Source of the DNA: Poseidonibacter ostreae
GTDB taxonomy: Bacteria > Campylobacterota > Campylobacteria > Campylobacterales > Arcobacteraceae
Length of the DNA: 64,000 nt
Reading direction: 5' to 3'
Assembly (NCBI RefSeq): GCF_009208055.1
Contig: NZ_WFKI01000013.1
Coordinates: 1-64,000, forward strand
The notes under the pieces are model-generated. The model was not told the origin of the DNA. It did no database searches and saw only the letters and a list, made by a program, of their open reading frames with translations. The position numbers and the translations under genes are program-made. This document shows, piece after piece, positions 33,449 to 43,567 of this stretch (its first letter is position 1; each line of letters begins with the position of its first letter).

Positions 33449-34729
33449 TCAACCATACATTAAGTTTGGTAACCACAGTGCAATCTCAGGTACATAAGTT
33501 ACAAGAATAAGTCCTGCTAAAATTGTCATCGTCCAAGGGAACGCTGCAACAATAACATCTTTTATACTCATCCCAGTAAGTCCAGAAGTTACAAATAGGT
33601 TAAGCCCAACAGGTGGGGATACCATTCCTAATTCCATATTGATAGTAATTACAATACCAAAGTGAATTGGATCAATTCCAAGTGCAACAGCAACTGGAAG
33701 TAATAAAGGAACCATAATCATAATAATTGCAGATGGCTCCATGAAAGACCCAGCTAAAATTAAAAGTACGTTTACCATCAGTAAGAACATATATTTATCA
33801 ACATTTGCTTCAATTAATGTTTCTGTAATTCCTTGAGGAATATTTTCAATTGTAAGAAAATGTGCAAATAACATTGCATTAGCAATAATAAACATAATCA
33901 TTGCAGTTGTTTTTGCTGAATCTAAAGCAGTAGAGAAAAACTCCGCTATTTTGATATCTTTATAAACAAATACTGATATGAAAAATGCCCAAATAGCTGC
34001 AACAGCTGCTGCTTCAGTTGGAGTGAATATACCACCATAAATACCACCAATAACAATAACAATTGTCATAAGGCCCCATGATGCATCTTTCATTTTTGAA
34101 AGTCTTTCTCTAAATGGTGCAGGCTCAGTTCTTTTAAATCCAAGTCTAACAGCTCCAATATATGTAACAACCATCATCATAACACCAAGTAAAATACCTG
34201 GAACAACACCTGCCATAAATAATCTACCAATAGAAACTTCAGCTGTAACTCCATATACAATTAAAACAATTGAAGGTGGAATTAAAATACCTAAAGAACC
34301 TGCAGTTGCAATTGTACCAACGGCATATTTCTTAGGATACCCAGCATTTATAATTGCTCCAAACATAATAGAACCAATTGCAACAACAGTTGCTGGTGAA
34401 CTTCCTGAAACTGCTGCAAAAATAATAGATGCAAAAATTGCAGAAATTGGTAAACCACCTGGAAGGTGTCCTACGATTGATTTTGCAAACTCAATAATTC
34501 TATTAGCGGCACTTCCTTTTGAAAGTAAGTTTCCAGCTAAAATAAACATTGGAATTGCCATTAATGAATAATGTTCAATCTTTTCAAATAATAAAGATGC
34601 AATCATAATTGGATCTTGATCTGTAAATATCATAAATGATGCAAATGTAGCAGCACCAAGACATATCGCAATTGGAGCACCTAAAATAACAAGGAAGAAA
34701 AATAATCCAAATAGTACAGCTATACTCAT
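33449..34729 (-). CDS. dctM: TRAP transporter large permease DctM
   Basis: A 426-residue, 12-segment membrane protein. Family-typical motifs are IPMFILAGNLLSKG, GGLPISAIFASIIFAAVSGS, GILIPPSIVLIVYG, TPTEAAAVAA and ELGMVSPPVGLN. It forms the sodium-driven translocation channel of a tripartite TRAP importer for a C4-dicarboxylate or another organic acid. Its ATG overlaps the stop of dctQ by four bases (ATGA), so the two are translationally coupled. Gene order is dctP, dctQ, dctM on the minus strand. Confidence 0.95.
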   Translation of the reverse strand: MSIAVLFGLFFFLVILGAPIAICLGAATFASFMIFTDQDPIMIASLLFEKIEHYSLMAIPMFILAGNLLSKGSAANRIIEFAKSIVGHLPGGLPISAIFASIIFAAVSGSSPATVVAIGSIMFGAIINAGYPKKYAVGTIATAGSLGILIPPSIVLIVYGVTAEVSIGRLFMAGVVPGILLGVMMMVVTYIGAVRLGFKRTEPAPFRERLSKMKDASWGLMTIVIVIGGIYGGIFTPTEAAAVAAIWAFFISVFVYKDIKIAEFFSTALDSAKTTAMIMFIIANAMLFAHFLTIENIPQGITETLIEANVDKYMFLLMVNVLLILAGSFMEPSAIIMIMVPLLLPVAVALGIDPIHFGIVITINMELGMVSPPVGLNLFVTSGLTGMSIKDVIVAAFPWTMTILAGLILVTYVPEIALWLPNLMYG

Positions 34730-35343
34730 AACATTCCTCCTGTTTTCTTTTCAACTTCTTTAACTATATTATTTAAGTTTTCTACGTGCTTATTATCTTT
34801 ATTTTTTGCACCAACACCCATACCAGCTAAAACTTGTTCTGCTTCACTTTCAGCAACAACTTCTTCATGTGGAGTTTTCACAATCTGAACTATCTTTTCA
34901 CCAACTCTAAATGCTGCGAAAAAGAAAGAGATTGGAATTACTAAATACACAATCCACATTGGCATATCCCATAAATCAATTGATCTCTCATCAAGTTCAA
35001 TTAAAAGGAATAGATATTCATATCCATAATATGCAATTGCTAATAAAAATGTAATTGTCACTGTATGTGACATTAAAAGCATAACTTTTGCTATTTTTGA
35101 AGGCATTAAATCTAATACAACAGTTACTGCAATATGAGCATCTTTTTTAAAACAATATGCAGCACCGAAGAAGGCACTCCAAAGGAATAAAAAGATTGTA
35201 AGCTCAGTTGCCCATACTAATGACGCGTCAAAAGCATATCTTGCAACAACATTAGTAAAAGCAACAGCAACACCGGCTGTTATACCGATGGCTGCTATTG
35301 ATTGATTTATATAGCCTATAATTTTACTTATAATCCTAATCAT
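34726..35343 (-). CDS. dctQ: TRAP transporter small permease DctQ
   Basis: A 205-residue protein with four membrane spans. The DctQ pattern includes TNVVARYAFDASLVWATEL and FLFLWSAFFGAAYCFKKDAH. It links the binding protein to the large permease. The C-terminal extension of about 40 charged residues (after GEKIVQIVKTP) is longer than in many DctQ proteins. It starts two bases after the end of dctP. Confidence 0.93.
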   Translation of the reverse strand: MIRIISKIIGYINQSIAAIGITAGVAVAFTNVVARYAFDASLVWATELTIFLFLWSAFFGAAYCFKKDAHIAVTVVLDLMPSKIAKVMLLMSHTVTITFLLAIAYYGYEYLFLLIELDERSIDLWDMPMWIVYLVIPISFFFAAFRVGEKIVQIVKTPHEEVVAESEAEQVLAGMGVGAKNKDNKHVENLNNIVKEVEKKTGGML

Positions 35344-35345
35344 GA

Positions 35346-36341
35346 TTATTTAGTCGCTATTGTTTTCTCAATTAAATCTTTTCCGATTGTTTTATCAGAA
35401 TAGAACTCTGGGTAAATCTTACTTACAGCATTTCTCCAAGCATCTTTTTGCTCAGCAGTTAAATTATGAATTGTTAAATTACCAGTTTTATCTGCATATG
35501 CTTTGATTTGTGCTAATTGAGAATCATTTAATTCTTGTGCATATTCTCTTTCTTTTTCTGTAGCTTCATTCATAGCTTGAGTTACATTTGCTTGTAAATC
35601 AGCTGGTAAGCTATTCCAGAATTTTTTAGACATTACTACTAAGTAACCTAAGTATCCATGGTTAGTAATAGTCATATGTTTTTGAACTTCGTGGAATTTT
35701 TTAGTAAAGATATTAGAGTTTGTATTTTCTTGACCATCAATTACACCTTGTTGTAAGCCTGAATATACTTCAGAGAAAGGCATCATTTGTGGATTTGCTC
35801 CAACTGCGTGGAATTGAGCTTCTAATACTTTTGAAGACATAATTCTGAATTTTTGACCTTGTGCATCTTTTGGAGTTAATAAAGGTTCTTTATTAGTTGA
35901 TAATTGTTTAAAACCATTATCCCAGAAGTTTAATGCAATAATACCTTTAGCTGCAACTTTATCTTTTAATGCTTGTCCAACTTCTCCATCTTGTACTCTA
36001 TGTAAGTGGTCAATATCTTTGAATAAAAATGGTAAGTCAAATAATGCTAAGTTAGGTACAATTTTACCAAATTTAGAAAATGATGGAGCTGCCATTTGAA
36101 CTGAATTTAATCTAATTGCTTTTAAAACAGCGTTATCTTTATATAACTGAGATGATGGATAAACTTGAACGTCAATCTTCCCTGCTGATAACTCTTCTAA
36201 TCTTTTTTCAAAGAAATCTGCTGCTTTACCTTTTGGTGTGTTTGCACTTACAACGTGAGAAAACTTTAACGTGTAATCTGCTGCCATTGATGAACTTGCT
36301 ACCACTGCTGCTGCGATAGTTCCTAATAGTAATTTTTTCAT
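35346..36341 (-). CDS. dctP: TRAP transporter substrate-binding protein DctP
   Basis: A 331-residue periplasmic protein with a signal peptide (MKKLLLGTIAAAVVASSSMA). The mature sequence follows the DctP family: LKFSHVVSANTPKGKAADFF, VYPSSQLYKDN, FRIMSSKVLEAQF (the arginine that binds the carboxylate) and MPFSEVYSGLQQGVIDGQEN. It binds a C4-dicarboxylate or related acid and delivers it to DctQM. A GGAG ribosome binding site precedes the ATG. A TATAAT lies upstream on the minus strand. Confidence 0.95.
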   Translation of the reverse strand: MKKLLLGTIAAAVVASSSMAADYTLKFSHVVSANTPKGKAADFFEKRLEELSAGKIDVQVYPSSQLYKDNAVLKAIRLNSVQMAAPSFSKFGKIVPNLALFDLPFLFKDIDHLHRVQDGEVGQALKDKVAAKGIIALNFWDNGFKQLSTNKEPLLTPKDAQGQKFRIMSSKVLEAQFHAVGANPQMMPFSEVYSGLQQGVIDGQENTNSNIFTKKFHEVQKHMTITNHGYLGYLVVMSKKFWNSLPADLQANVTQAMNEATEKEREYAQELNDSQLAQIKAYADKTGNLTIHNLTAEQKDAWRNAVSKIYPEFYSDKTIGKDLIEKTIATK

Positions 36342-36373
36342 AATTATATCTCCTTAATTTTTGATATGAAAAA

Positions 36374-36379
36374 ATTATA
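36374..36379 (-). promoter_or_regulatory. Putative -10 box for dctPQM
   Basis: TATAAT on the minus strand, about 33 bases upstream of the dctP ATG. Confidence 0.45.
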
Positions 36380-36530
36380 GTCTAAAGTTATGTATCTATT
36401 ATGTATTTTTATGCAAATTATAAAAGTTTTTTTACATAAAGAAAATATATACTTATTAAGTTAATTTAATAGTTAAAGAAAATTATAAGACTTGAATAAA
36501 AGTAGTATAAAAAGTATTCTATAAAGTAGT

Positions 36531-36551
36531 ACTAATAACTTAGCTATTAGT
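36531..36551. promoter_or_regulatory. Inverted repeat upstream of gltB
   Basis: ACTAATA and TATTAGT separated by seven bases form a 7-bp dyad, about 150 bases before gltB and 190 before dctP. A possible operator. Confidence 0.3.
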
Positions 36552-36642
36552 TTCATATAAATTGCACTACAGTTGCATTTGTGAACTTTTTTAACACTTT
36601 TAATATCAATTGATTTTAACCATATTTTAAAGAAATTTAAAG

Positions 36643-36650
36643 TATATTAT
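36643..36650 (+). promoter_or_regulatory. Putative -10 box for gltBD
   Basis: TATATTAT, 47 bases before the gltB ATG, in T/A-rich sequence. Confidence 0.3.
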
Positions 36651-36696
36651 TGCACTTTACTATGGAATATATAAAGATTTAACATAAAGGAAAAAG

Positions 36697-39600
36697 ATGG
36701 GTTGTAATTTAGACTTACTAACTTCTTTTAAAGATAACTGTGGGTTTGGTCTTGTTGCTGATATGCAGAATAGACAAAGCCATAAGAATTTAGAAGATGC
36801 AATAACTTCACTAGAAAGAATGATGCACAGAGGTGCAGTAGCAGCGGATGGTAAAACTGGAGATGGTTCTGGTTTATTATTATCTATTCCAGAATATTTT
36901 ATGAGAAAAGTAGCAACTAAAGAGGGTGTTGATTTACCTGAAACTTATGGTATTGCTATGATTTTTGCTAAAGACTTATCTGATATTGATACATTTGAAG
37001 AGTTTTGTGAAAACAATGACTTAAAAGTTGTATTAAGAAGAACAGTTCCTGTAGATACGGATGCATTAGGGGCACAAGCACTAGCTTCTCTACCAAATAT
37101 TATTCAAGTATTTGTAGTACCTAATACTTTAATGTCATCAAAAAGATTTGATGCAATGCTTTACTTAACAAGAAAAGAGTGTGAGCATAAATTAATAGAT
37201 AAAAAAGATTTTTATATTCCAACTTTTTCATCTAAAGTAATCGCTTACAAAGGTCTTATTATGCCTACGCATATTAAGCATTTTTATGTTGACTTAAGAG
37301 ATGAAGATTTTAAAATTTCTTTCTCACTATTTCACCAAAGATTCTCAACAAATACTCTACCTCAATGGAAATTAGCACAACCGTTTAGAGCAATTGCTCA
37401 TAATGGTGAAATCAACTCTGTTGAAGCAAATAGATTTAATGTAGAAATTAAATCTGAACAATTAAAATCAGAAATTTTCTCAGATGCAGAAATTAAACGA
37501 TTATTACCAATCTTGCAAGTAGGTTCATCTGATTCTGCTTCTTTAGATAATATGTTTGAATTTATGTTAGCAAATGGCGTTGACTTCTTTAAAGCTGCAC
37601 GTTCATTAGTTCCTGCACCTTGGCAAAATGCACCACATATGGATGCGGATTTAAGAGCATTCTATGAATATACTGCAACTGCAATGGAAGCATGGGATGG
37701 ACCTGCTGCTGTTTCTTTAACGGATGGTAGACATATTGGATGTTTAATTGATAGAAATGGATTAAGACCTTCTAAATATGTAATTACAAAAGATGATAAA
37801 TTATATATTACATCTGAATACGGAACATTATCTTTAGATGAAGATAATATTTTAGAAAGAGGTAGATTACAATCAGGAGAAATGATTGCACTTGACCTTA
37901 AGCATGGGAAAGTATTAAAAGAAGATGATATTAATGATTACTTAAAATCATCTCAATATTATTCTAAGTGGTTAAACGAAGACATGGATTATATCCAAGA
38001 ATATATTGAAGATTCTTTCTTAAATACAAGTGATTATATCTTTGATGATTTAGAAAAGAAACAAAAATACTTCAATATTACTTATGAAGCAATTGATCAA
38101 ATGATTGAGCCAATGGCTACAGATGGAAAAGAACCAGTTGGTTCTATGGGTGATGATACTCCTTTAGCATGTTTCTCTGAAGTAAATAGAAATTTTACTG
38201 ATTTCTTCAAACAAAAATTTGCACAAGTTACAAATCCTCCTATTGATCCATATAGAGAAAAAGTTGTAATGTCTTTAGAAACAGGATTTGGTCAGATTCA
38301 TAATATTTTATCTGAGCAACCAGAATTTGCAAAAAGATTAAAAACAACTAGTCCTATTTTAATGAAAGAAAAATTTGATATTCTTCACTCTTTTGGTTAC
38401 ACGCAATCTCCAAGATATGATGCATATTATAAAAATAAAACATTCTCAACTACTTTTACTACAGACTTAAAAGCTTCATTAGTTGCATTATCAGCTAAAG
38501 TTGTAAAAGCTGTAAAAGAAGAAAAAGTTTCTGTTATTATTTTAGATGATAGAAAAGTTGGAGAAAAAGCTAAATTAATTCCAATGGCTATGGCTGTTGG
38601 ATATATAAATCACCAATTGTTAAAAGAAGAAGTAAGACATTCAGTTTCAATTGTAACAGTAACGGGAGAGGTTTATGATCCTCATATGGCTGCTGTTTTA
38701 ATTGGATTTGGTGCAACTGCAATTTATCCATATATGATGTATGCAACTACTGTTGCATTATTTAAAAGAAAAGAATTATCTAAGTATGAATTACAAAGAT
38801 TACTTAAAAATACACAAAAATCTGTAAATGCTGGTTTATTAAAAATCATGTCAAAAATGGGTATTTGTACAATTGCTTCATATAGAAACTCTGGATTATT
38901 TGATGTTATTGGTTTATCTGATGAGATTACAGAAGATTGTTTTGAGGGTGCTTATACTGATTTAGCTGGTTTAACTTATGAAGATATTGAAGCAAGAATT
39001 GAAAAATCTCATATAAATGCATACATTGATGAAAATTGTATGTTCCCACTTGATTTAGGTGGTTTCTATAAGTACTCTAATGGTGGTGAATACCATGATT
39101 ATGGTCCAGCAACTACTAAAGCTATGCACAATAAAAATGCTAGTAAAAAAGAAGACATTTCTGATTTTGATAGTTTAAAACAGTTAGTTGAAACTAGAGA
39201 TAAAAAGTTTATTAGAGATTTCTTTGAATTTAATTCTGATAAAGAAGCTATTGATGTAAGTAGTGTTGAATCTAAAGAAGATATCTTTAAAAGATTCGCA
39301 TCAGCTGCTATGTCATGTGGTTCTATTTCTCCTGAAGCACATGAAGCAATTGCCCAAGCTATGAATACAATTGGTGGTTCTTCAAACTCAGGTGAGGGTG
39401 GAGAAGATCCAAAAAGATTTAATACACTAAAAAACTCTAAAATTAAACAAATTGCATCTGGAAGATTTGGGGTAACTCCTGGATATTTAAGATCAGCAGA
39501 AGAGTTACAAATTAAAGTTGCACAAGGTGCAAAACCAGGTGAAGGTGGACAATTACCAGGTCATAAAGTTACTCCATTAATTGCAACTTTAAGACATACA

Positions 39601-41133
39601 GTAGCAGGTGTTACTTTAATTTCACCACCACCACATCATGATATTTATTCTATTGAAGATTTAGCACAATTAATTTTTGATTTAAAACAAATCAATCCAT
39701 TAGCTAAAATTACAGTTAAACTTGTATCCTCAATTGGTGTTGGAACAATTGCAGCAGGTGTTGCAAAAGCTTATGCTGATAAAATTATTATCTCAGGTGG
39801 AGACGGTGGAACAGGTGCTGCTCCGTTAACTTCACTTAAGCATGCTGGTAATGCTTGGGAAATGGGTCTTTCAGAAGCTCACAATGCACTTAAAGCTAAC
39901 CACTTAAGAGAGTTTGTACATGTACAAACTGATGGTGGTTTAAAAACTGGTATGGATGTAATCAAAGCTGCAATGCTTGGTGCTGAATCTTATGCCTTTG
40001 GTACTGCTGCATTAACATTACTTGGATGTAAAATTTTAAGAATTTGTCATACTAATAAATGTTCTGTTGGTGTTGCAACTCAAGATGAAAGTTTAAGAGA
40101 TCATTTTGAGGGTACTGTTGAGCGATTAATTTCATACTTTACATTTATTGCTGAAGATGTTAGAAATATTCTTGCATCATTAGGTTATTCAACAATTGAA
40201 GAAATTGTAGGACGTTCTGATTTATTAAAAGTAATTGATGATGATTTTGCAAAGAAATTTGATTTCCAAAATATCTTAAGAAGAATTGATGGTATTGATA
40301 CTTGTCAAAAAGAGACTAATGCTCCTTTCGATGATAATAAATATGAAAAAGAGTTACTTAAAAAAGTTCATAGAACTATTGAAAACCCTAATTCTCCAAT
40401 AAAAGTTAATAGTGAAATATCTAACTTAAATAGATCATTTGGTGCATTAATTTCAGGTGAAATTGCAAGATTCTATGGAGATAAAGGTTTACCTGAAAAC
40501 TCTATTAATATTAATCTTAAAGGTATTGCTGGACAATCGTTTGGTGCTTTCCTTTCTCATGGTATGAATTTACATTTAGATGGTGCTGCTAATGATTATG
40601 TTGGTAAAGGAATGAATGGTGGTAAAATCATCATTAATCCAAGACATCAAGGTCAAAACTTTGCAGGTGGTGGTAATACTTGTTTATATGGTGCTACTGG
40701 TGGTAAGTTATATATTAGAGCTTCTGTAGGTGAGAGATTTGCAGTTAGAAATTCAGGATGTATTTCTGTTGTTGAAGGAACTGGTGATAACCCTTGTGAA
40801 TATATGACAGGTGGAATCGTAGTTATTTTAGGAAACACAGGAATTAACTTTGGAGCTGGTATGACTGGTGGTATTGGTTTTGTTTATGATCCTGAAAAAG
40901 GTTTTGTTGATAAAATGAATCAAGAGTTAATTGAAGCAGTTCGAATTGATACTGATGATACTGAAAGAGAAAGACTTTATTTAAAAAGATTATTACTAGA
41001 CTATCTTCATGAAACTGAAAGTTACGAAGCTGATAGAATATTACAAAACTTTAGATCTGAAATTAGAAACTTCTGGATGGTAAAACCTAAAAATATGACA
41101 GTATTACCATTAGATCCAGATGAGGGAGATTAG
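36697..41133 (+). CDS. gltB: Glutamate synthase large subunit
   Basis: A 1478-residue protein of normal family length. Cys15 (in DNCGFGLVA) would become the N-terminal nucleophile of the glutaminase domain after removal of a 14-residue propeptide, with MHRGAVAADGKTGDGSG nearby. The synthase domain holds FMN-binding GGDGGTGAAPLTSLKHAG and the [3Fe-4S] ligands CKILRICHTNKC (Cys1111, 1117, 1122). The C-terminal beta-helix has glycine-rich repeats (GKGMNGGKIIINP, FAGGGNTCLYGATGG). With GltD it converts glutamine and 2-oxoglutarate to two glutamates. The ribosome binding site is AAAGGAAAAAG. It is the first gene of a compact run with gltD. Confidence 0.98.
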   Translation: MGCNLDLLTSFKDNCGFGLVADMQNRQSHKNLEDAITSLERMMHRGAVAADGKTGDGSGLLLSIPEYFMRKVATKEGVDLPETYGIAMIFAKDLSDIDTFEEFCENNDLKVVLRRTVPVDTDALGAQALASLPNIIQVFVVPNTLMSSKRFDAMLYLTRKECEHKLIDKKDFYIPTFSSKVIAYKGLIMPTHIKHFYVDLRDEDFKISFSLFHQRFSTNTLPQWKLAQPFRAIAHNGEINSVEANRFNVEIKSEQLKSEIFSDAEIKRLLPILQVGSSDSASLDNMFEFMLANGVDFFKAARSLVPAPWQNAPHMDADLRAFYEYTATAMEAWDGPAAVSLTDGRHIGCLIDRNGLRPSKYVITKDDKLYITSEYGTLSLDEDNILERGRLQSGEMIALDLKHGKVLKEDDINDYLKSSQYYSKWLNEDMDYIQEYIEDSFLNTSDYIFDDLEKKQKYFNITYEAIDQMIEPMATDGKEPVGSMGDDTPLACFSEVNRNFTDFFKQKFAQVTNPPIDPYREKVVMSLETGFGQIHNILSEQPEFAKRLKTTSPILMKEKFDILHSFGYTQSPRYDAYYKNKTFSTTFTTDLKASLVALSAKVVKAVKEEKVSVIILDDRKVGEKAKLIPMAMAVGYINHQLLKEEVRHSVSIVTVTGEVYDPHMAAVLIGFGATAIYPYMMYATTVALFKRKELSKYELQRLLKNTQKSVNAGLLKIMSKMGICTIASYRNSGLFDVIGLSDEITEDCFEGAYTDLAGLTYEDIEARIEKSHINAYIDENCMFPLDLGGFYKYSNGGEYHDYGPATTKAMHNKNASKKEDISDFDSLKQLVETRDKKFIRDFFEFNSDKEAIDVSSVESKEDIFKRFASAAMSCGSISPEAHEAIAQAMNTIGGSSNSGEGGEDPKRFNTLKNSKIKQIASGRFGVTPGYLRSAEELQIKVAQGAKPGEGGQLPGHKVTPLIATLRHTVAGVTLISPPPHHDIYSIEDLAQLIFDLKQINPLAKITVKLVSSIGVGTIAAGVAKAYADKIIISGGDGGTGAAPLTSLKHAGNAWEMGLSEAHNALKANHLREFVHVQTDGGLKTGMDVIKAAMLGAESYAFGTAALTLLGCKILRICHTNKCSVGVATQDESLRDHFEGTVERLISYFTFIAEDVRNILASLGYSTIEEIVGRSDLLKVIDDDFAKKFDFQNILRRIDGIDTCQKETNAPFDDNKYEKELLKKVHRTIENPNSPIKVNSEISNLNRSFGALISGEIARFYGDKGLPENSININLKGIAGQSFGAFLSHGMNLHLDGAANDYVGKGMNGGKIIINPRHQGQNFAGGGNTCLYGATGGKLYIRASVGERFAVRNSGCISVVEGTGDNPCEYMTGGIVVILGNTGINFGAGMTGGIGFVYDPEKGFVDKMNQELIEAVRIDTDDTERERLYLKRLLLDYLHETESYEADRILQNFRSEIRNFWMVKPKNMTVLPLDPDEGD

Positions 41134-41136
41134 AAT

Positions 41137-42513
41137 ATGTTAAATTTTACAAAATTTGAAAGAATTAGTCCTGAAAAAAGAGATGTTCTTTTAAGATTAA
41201 AAGATTATGATGAAGTATATCAAGTATTTGGAAAACAAAGAGCTAAAGAGCAAGCTGACAGATGTATGCAATGTGGAGATCCATATTGTCATACAGGTTG
41301 TCCTTTAGGAAACTTTATTCCAGCATGGCTTAAGCAAACTGCGACAAAAAATCCAGATTTAGCTTTTGCTTTATCAAATGAAACATCTCCTTTCCCTGAA
41401 ATCTTAGGAAGAATATGTCCTCAAGATGTACTTTGTGAAGGTGCTTGTTCTTTAAATACTGGGCATGGTGCAATATCAATTGGTGCAGTTGAAACTCATG
41501 TTTCAGAAGCAGCATTTGAAAGAGGGTTAAAACCTACTTTTTCTAATAATAAAAAAGAAGAAAAAATCGCAATTATAGGTTCTGGACCTGCAGGAATTTC
41601 TGCAGCAACTTTTCTTTTAAGAAAAGGTTACCAAGTTGAAATGTTTGAACGAGCTGATAGAGCTGGTGGACTTTTAATGTATGGAATCCCTGGATTTAAA
41701 CTTGATAAAACAACAATTGATAGAAGAGTTAATTGGCTATTAGAAGCTGGAATGAAACTTCATTTAAATTGTGAAATTGGAAAAGATAAATCTGCAAAAG
41801 AGTTAGAAGAAGAGTTTGATTCTATCTTTATTGGAATTGGAGCAACAGCTAGTAGATATGCAGGAATTGAGGGTGAAAAATCATCTAATGTTCATTTAGC
41901 AATTAATTTCTTAACAGGTATTCAAAAAAGAAACCTTGGTAATAATAATGTTAATTTTGTTGATGTAAAAGACAAAAGAGTTGTTGTTATTGGTGGTGGT
42001 GATACTGCTATGGATTGTGTTAGATCTTCAGTTAGAGAGGGTGCTAGTAGTGTTAAATGTCTTTATAGACGTAATGAAACTAATATGCCTGGCTCTAAAA
42101 AAGAAGTTGTTAATTCAAAAGAAGAGGGTGTTGAATTTGTATTTAATGTAAGTCCTAAAGCTATTAAGACTGATGGCGAACTTGCATTAGGTGTAGAATT
42201 ACTTACAACATCAATGAGCGAGCCTGATGCATCAGGAAGACAAAAAGTTGTTATAAATGAAGGAAGTGAATATTTAGAAGAAGCTGATATCATTATTTTT
42301 GCCTTAGGTTTCTCTCCTGAAGCACCAGCATTCTTAAATGATTTAAATGTAGAAACTAATTCTTGGGGTGGAATAGAGATTAATAAATCTTTCCAAACTT
42401 CAAATAATAAAGTTTATGCAGGTGGAGATTGTGAAAGAGGTGCACATCTTGCAGTTACTGCTGCAGCAGATGGTAGAGATGCTGCTAGAGCGATTATTAA
42501 AACACTAGCTTAA
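41137..42513 (+). CDS. gltD: Glutamate synthase small subunit
   Basis: A 458-residue protein starting three bases after gltB. The N-terminal Fe-S region has CMQCGDPYCHTGCPLGN and GRICPQDVLCEGACSL. The FAD site is GSGPAGISAATFLL, and the NADPH site is IGGGDTAMDCVRSSVREGA. The C-terminal GGDCERGAHLAVTAAADGRDA is family-typical. It passes electrons from NADPH through FAD and Fe-S clusters to GltB. Together the pair gives the ammonium-assimilation route via glutamine. Confidence 0.98.
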   Translation: MLNFTKFERISPEKRDVLLRLKDYDEVYQVFGKQRAKEQADRCMQCGDPYCHTGCPLGNFIPAWLKQTATKNPDLAFALSNETSPFPEILGRICPQDVLCEGACSLNTGHGAISIGAVETHVSEAAFERGLKPTFSNNKKEEKIAIIGSGPAGISAATFLLRKGYQVEMFERADRAGGLLMYGIPGFKLDKTTIDRRVNWLLEAGMKLHLNCEIGKDKSAKELEEEFDSIFIGIGATASRYAGIEGEKSSNVHLAINFLTGIQKRNLGNNNVNFVDVKDKRVVVIGGGDTAMDCVRSSVREGASSVKCLYRRNETNMPGSKKEVVNSKEEGVEFVFNVSPKAIKTDGELALGVELLTTSMSEPDASGRQKVVINEGSEYLEEADIIIFALGFSPEAPAFLNDLNVETNSWGGIEINKSFQTSNNKVYAGGDCERGAHLAVTAAADGRDAARAIIKTLA

Positions 42514-42517
42514 ATCA

Positions 42518-43270
42518 ATGAATACTCAAATTACAGACCTTTATAAAAACTCTTTTATAAAGGCTGTAATATTAGCAAATAAAGAACTGTTTTTATATAT
42601 TAATAACTCCCTTACATACGAAGATTTAAACTATTCAGAACAAATTGGATTTGGTGGTGATAAAACACTAAATATTGATTTACTTGCAGAAAATTTATTT
42701 ATAAAATACTTACAAGTTTTTGGAAATATTTACTCAGAAGAGTGTGGAAAATTAAGTAATGACAAAAAGTTTGACATAATTATTGATCCACTTGATGGTA
42801 GTGATAATTTCTCTTCAAATTTACCTTATTATGGAACATCTGTTGCATTAGTTTCTGACAATATCACACTTGCTGGTTTTGTTTGTAATTTAGTAACAGG
42901 AGTTCTAACATATAGAGCTTTTGATGATGATATTAAAAAAGAGTATTTTTTAGAAAATAGAGATAGTTTATTAGTTTCAAAAAACAAAAAAATAGGTATT
43001 TTTGAAAGAGCTTATTCTTTTCCTGAAATTTGTACAAAATTAAGACATGCAAAATTAAAATTTAGATCACCAGGTGCTGTTGCATTATCTTTATGTGATG
43101 CAAAAAACTATGATTTTGTATTGTTTGCTGGAAATATAAGAGAGTTTGATATTCTTGCTTCATTGTACATTTGTAATGAACTATTTTTATACAAAACAGA
43201 GAAAATTGTACTTATCGCAGAAAATAAACAAAAATTCAATCAAATTAAAGAAATTATAAAGAATAATTAG
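42518..43270 (+). CDS. Inositol monophosphatase-family phosphatase
   Basis: A 250-residue protein with the family's metal site: YSEECG supplies acidic ligands, followed by the signature IIDPLDGSDNF, and the C-terminal REFDILAS corresponds to the WD(x)A region. Residues 75-105 and 200-220 thus form the Mg-dependent active site. Candidate substrates are inositol phosphate, fructose-1,6-bisphosphate or PAP, which cannot be separated here. It begins four bases after gltD without a clear ribosome binding site, suggesting coupled translation in the gltBD operon. Confidence 0.85.
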   Translation: MNTQITDLYKNSFIKAVILANKELFLYINNSLTYEDLNYSEQIGFGGDKTLNIDLLAENLFIKYLQVFGNIYSEECGKLSNDKKFDIIIDPLDGSDNFSSNLPYYGTSVALVSDNITLAGFVCNLVTGVLTYRAFDDDIKKEYFLENRDSLLVSKNKKIGIFERAYSFPEICTKLRHAKLKFRSPGAVALSLCDAKNYDFVLFAGNIREFDILASLYICNELFLYKTEKIVLIAENKQKFNQIKEIIKNN

Positions 43271-43311
43271 TTATAACTCCAAGATATATAATTTAAACTA
43301 GGAACGTGTTA

Positions 43312-43566
43312 ATGTCTTTAATTATTACTGATGAATGTATCGCTTGTGATGCATGTAGAGAAGAGTGCCCAAATTATGCAATTGAAGAGGGTGATCCAAT
43401 ATATTTAATTGATTCTGATAGATGTACAGAATGTGTAGGTCATTATGAAGAACCTTCTTGTATTGAGGTTTGTCCAGTTGATTGTATTATCATAGATCCT
43501 GATAATCAAGAAACGATGGAAGAATTAAAGTTTAAATACAAACAGTTAGCAGAAGAAGAAGTTTAA
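43312..43566 (+). CDS. fdxB: 2[4Fe-4S] ferredoxin (YfhL/FdxB type)
   Basis: The frame is open from a GTG at 43306, but the ATG at 43312 has AGGA eight bases upstream, so I use it (84 residues, MSLIITDECIACDACREECP). Two clusters are bound by CIACDACREECP and CTECVGHYEEPSCIEVCP. The insertion between the second and third cysteine of the latter is the mark of the YfhL/Alvin-type ferredoxins. It is a low-potential electron carrier. Ferredoxin followed by ppx is a conserved order in Helicobacter and Campylobacter. Confidence 0.93.
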   Translation: MSLIITDECIACDACREECPNYAIEEGDPIYLIDSDRCTECVGHYEEPSCIEVCPVDCIIIDPDNQETMEELKFKYKQLAEEEV

Positions 43567-43567
43567 T

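Larger units (their letters stand above)
36342..36696. other. Divergent control region between dctP and gltB (355 bases)
   Basis: No gene is visible here. It holds the dctP leader with its -10 box (36374-36379, minus strand), AT-rich sequence with several short repeats of AGTA, an inverted repeat at 36531-36551, and the gltB promoter and leader. Divergent control by one regulator is possible. Confidence 0.7.

Noticed and set aside
36562..36577. Possible sigma-54 promoter (TTGCAC, five bases, TTGCA) upstream of gltB
   Set aside because: The invariant GG of the -24 element is missing, and the remaining match is easily found by chance in AT-rich sequence.
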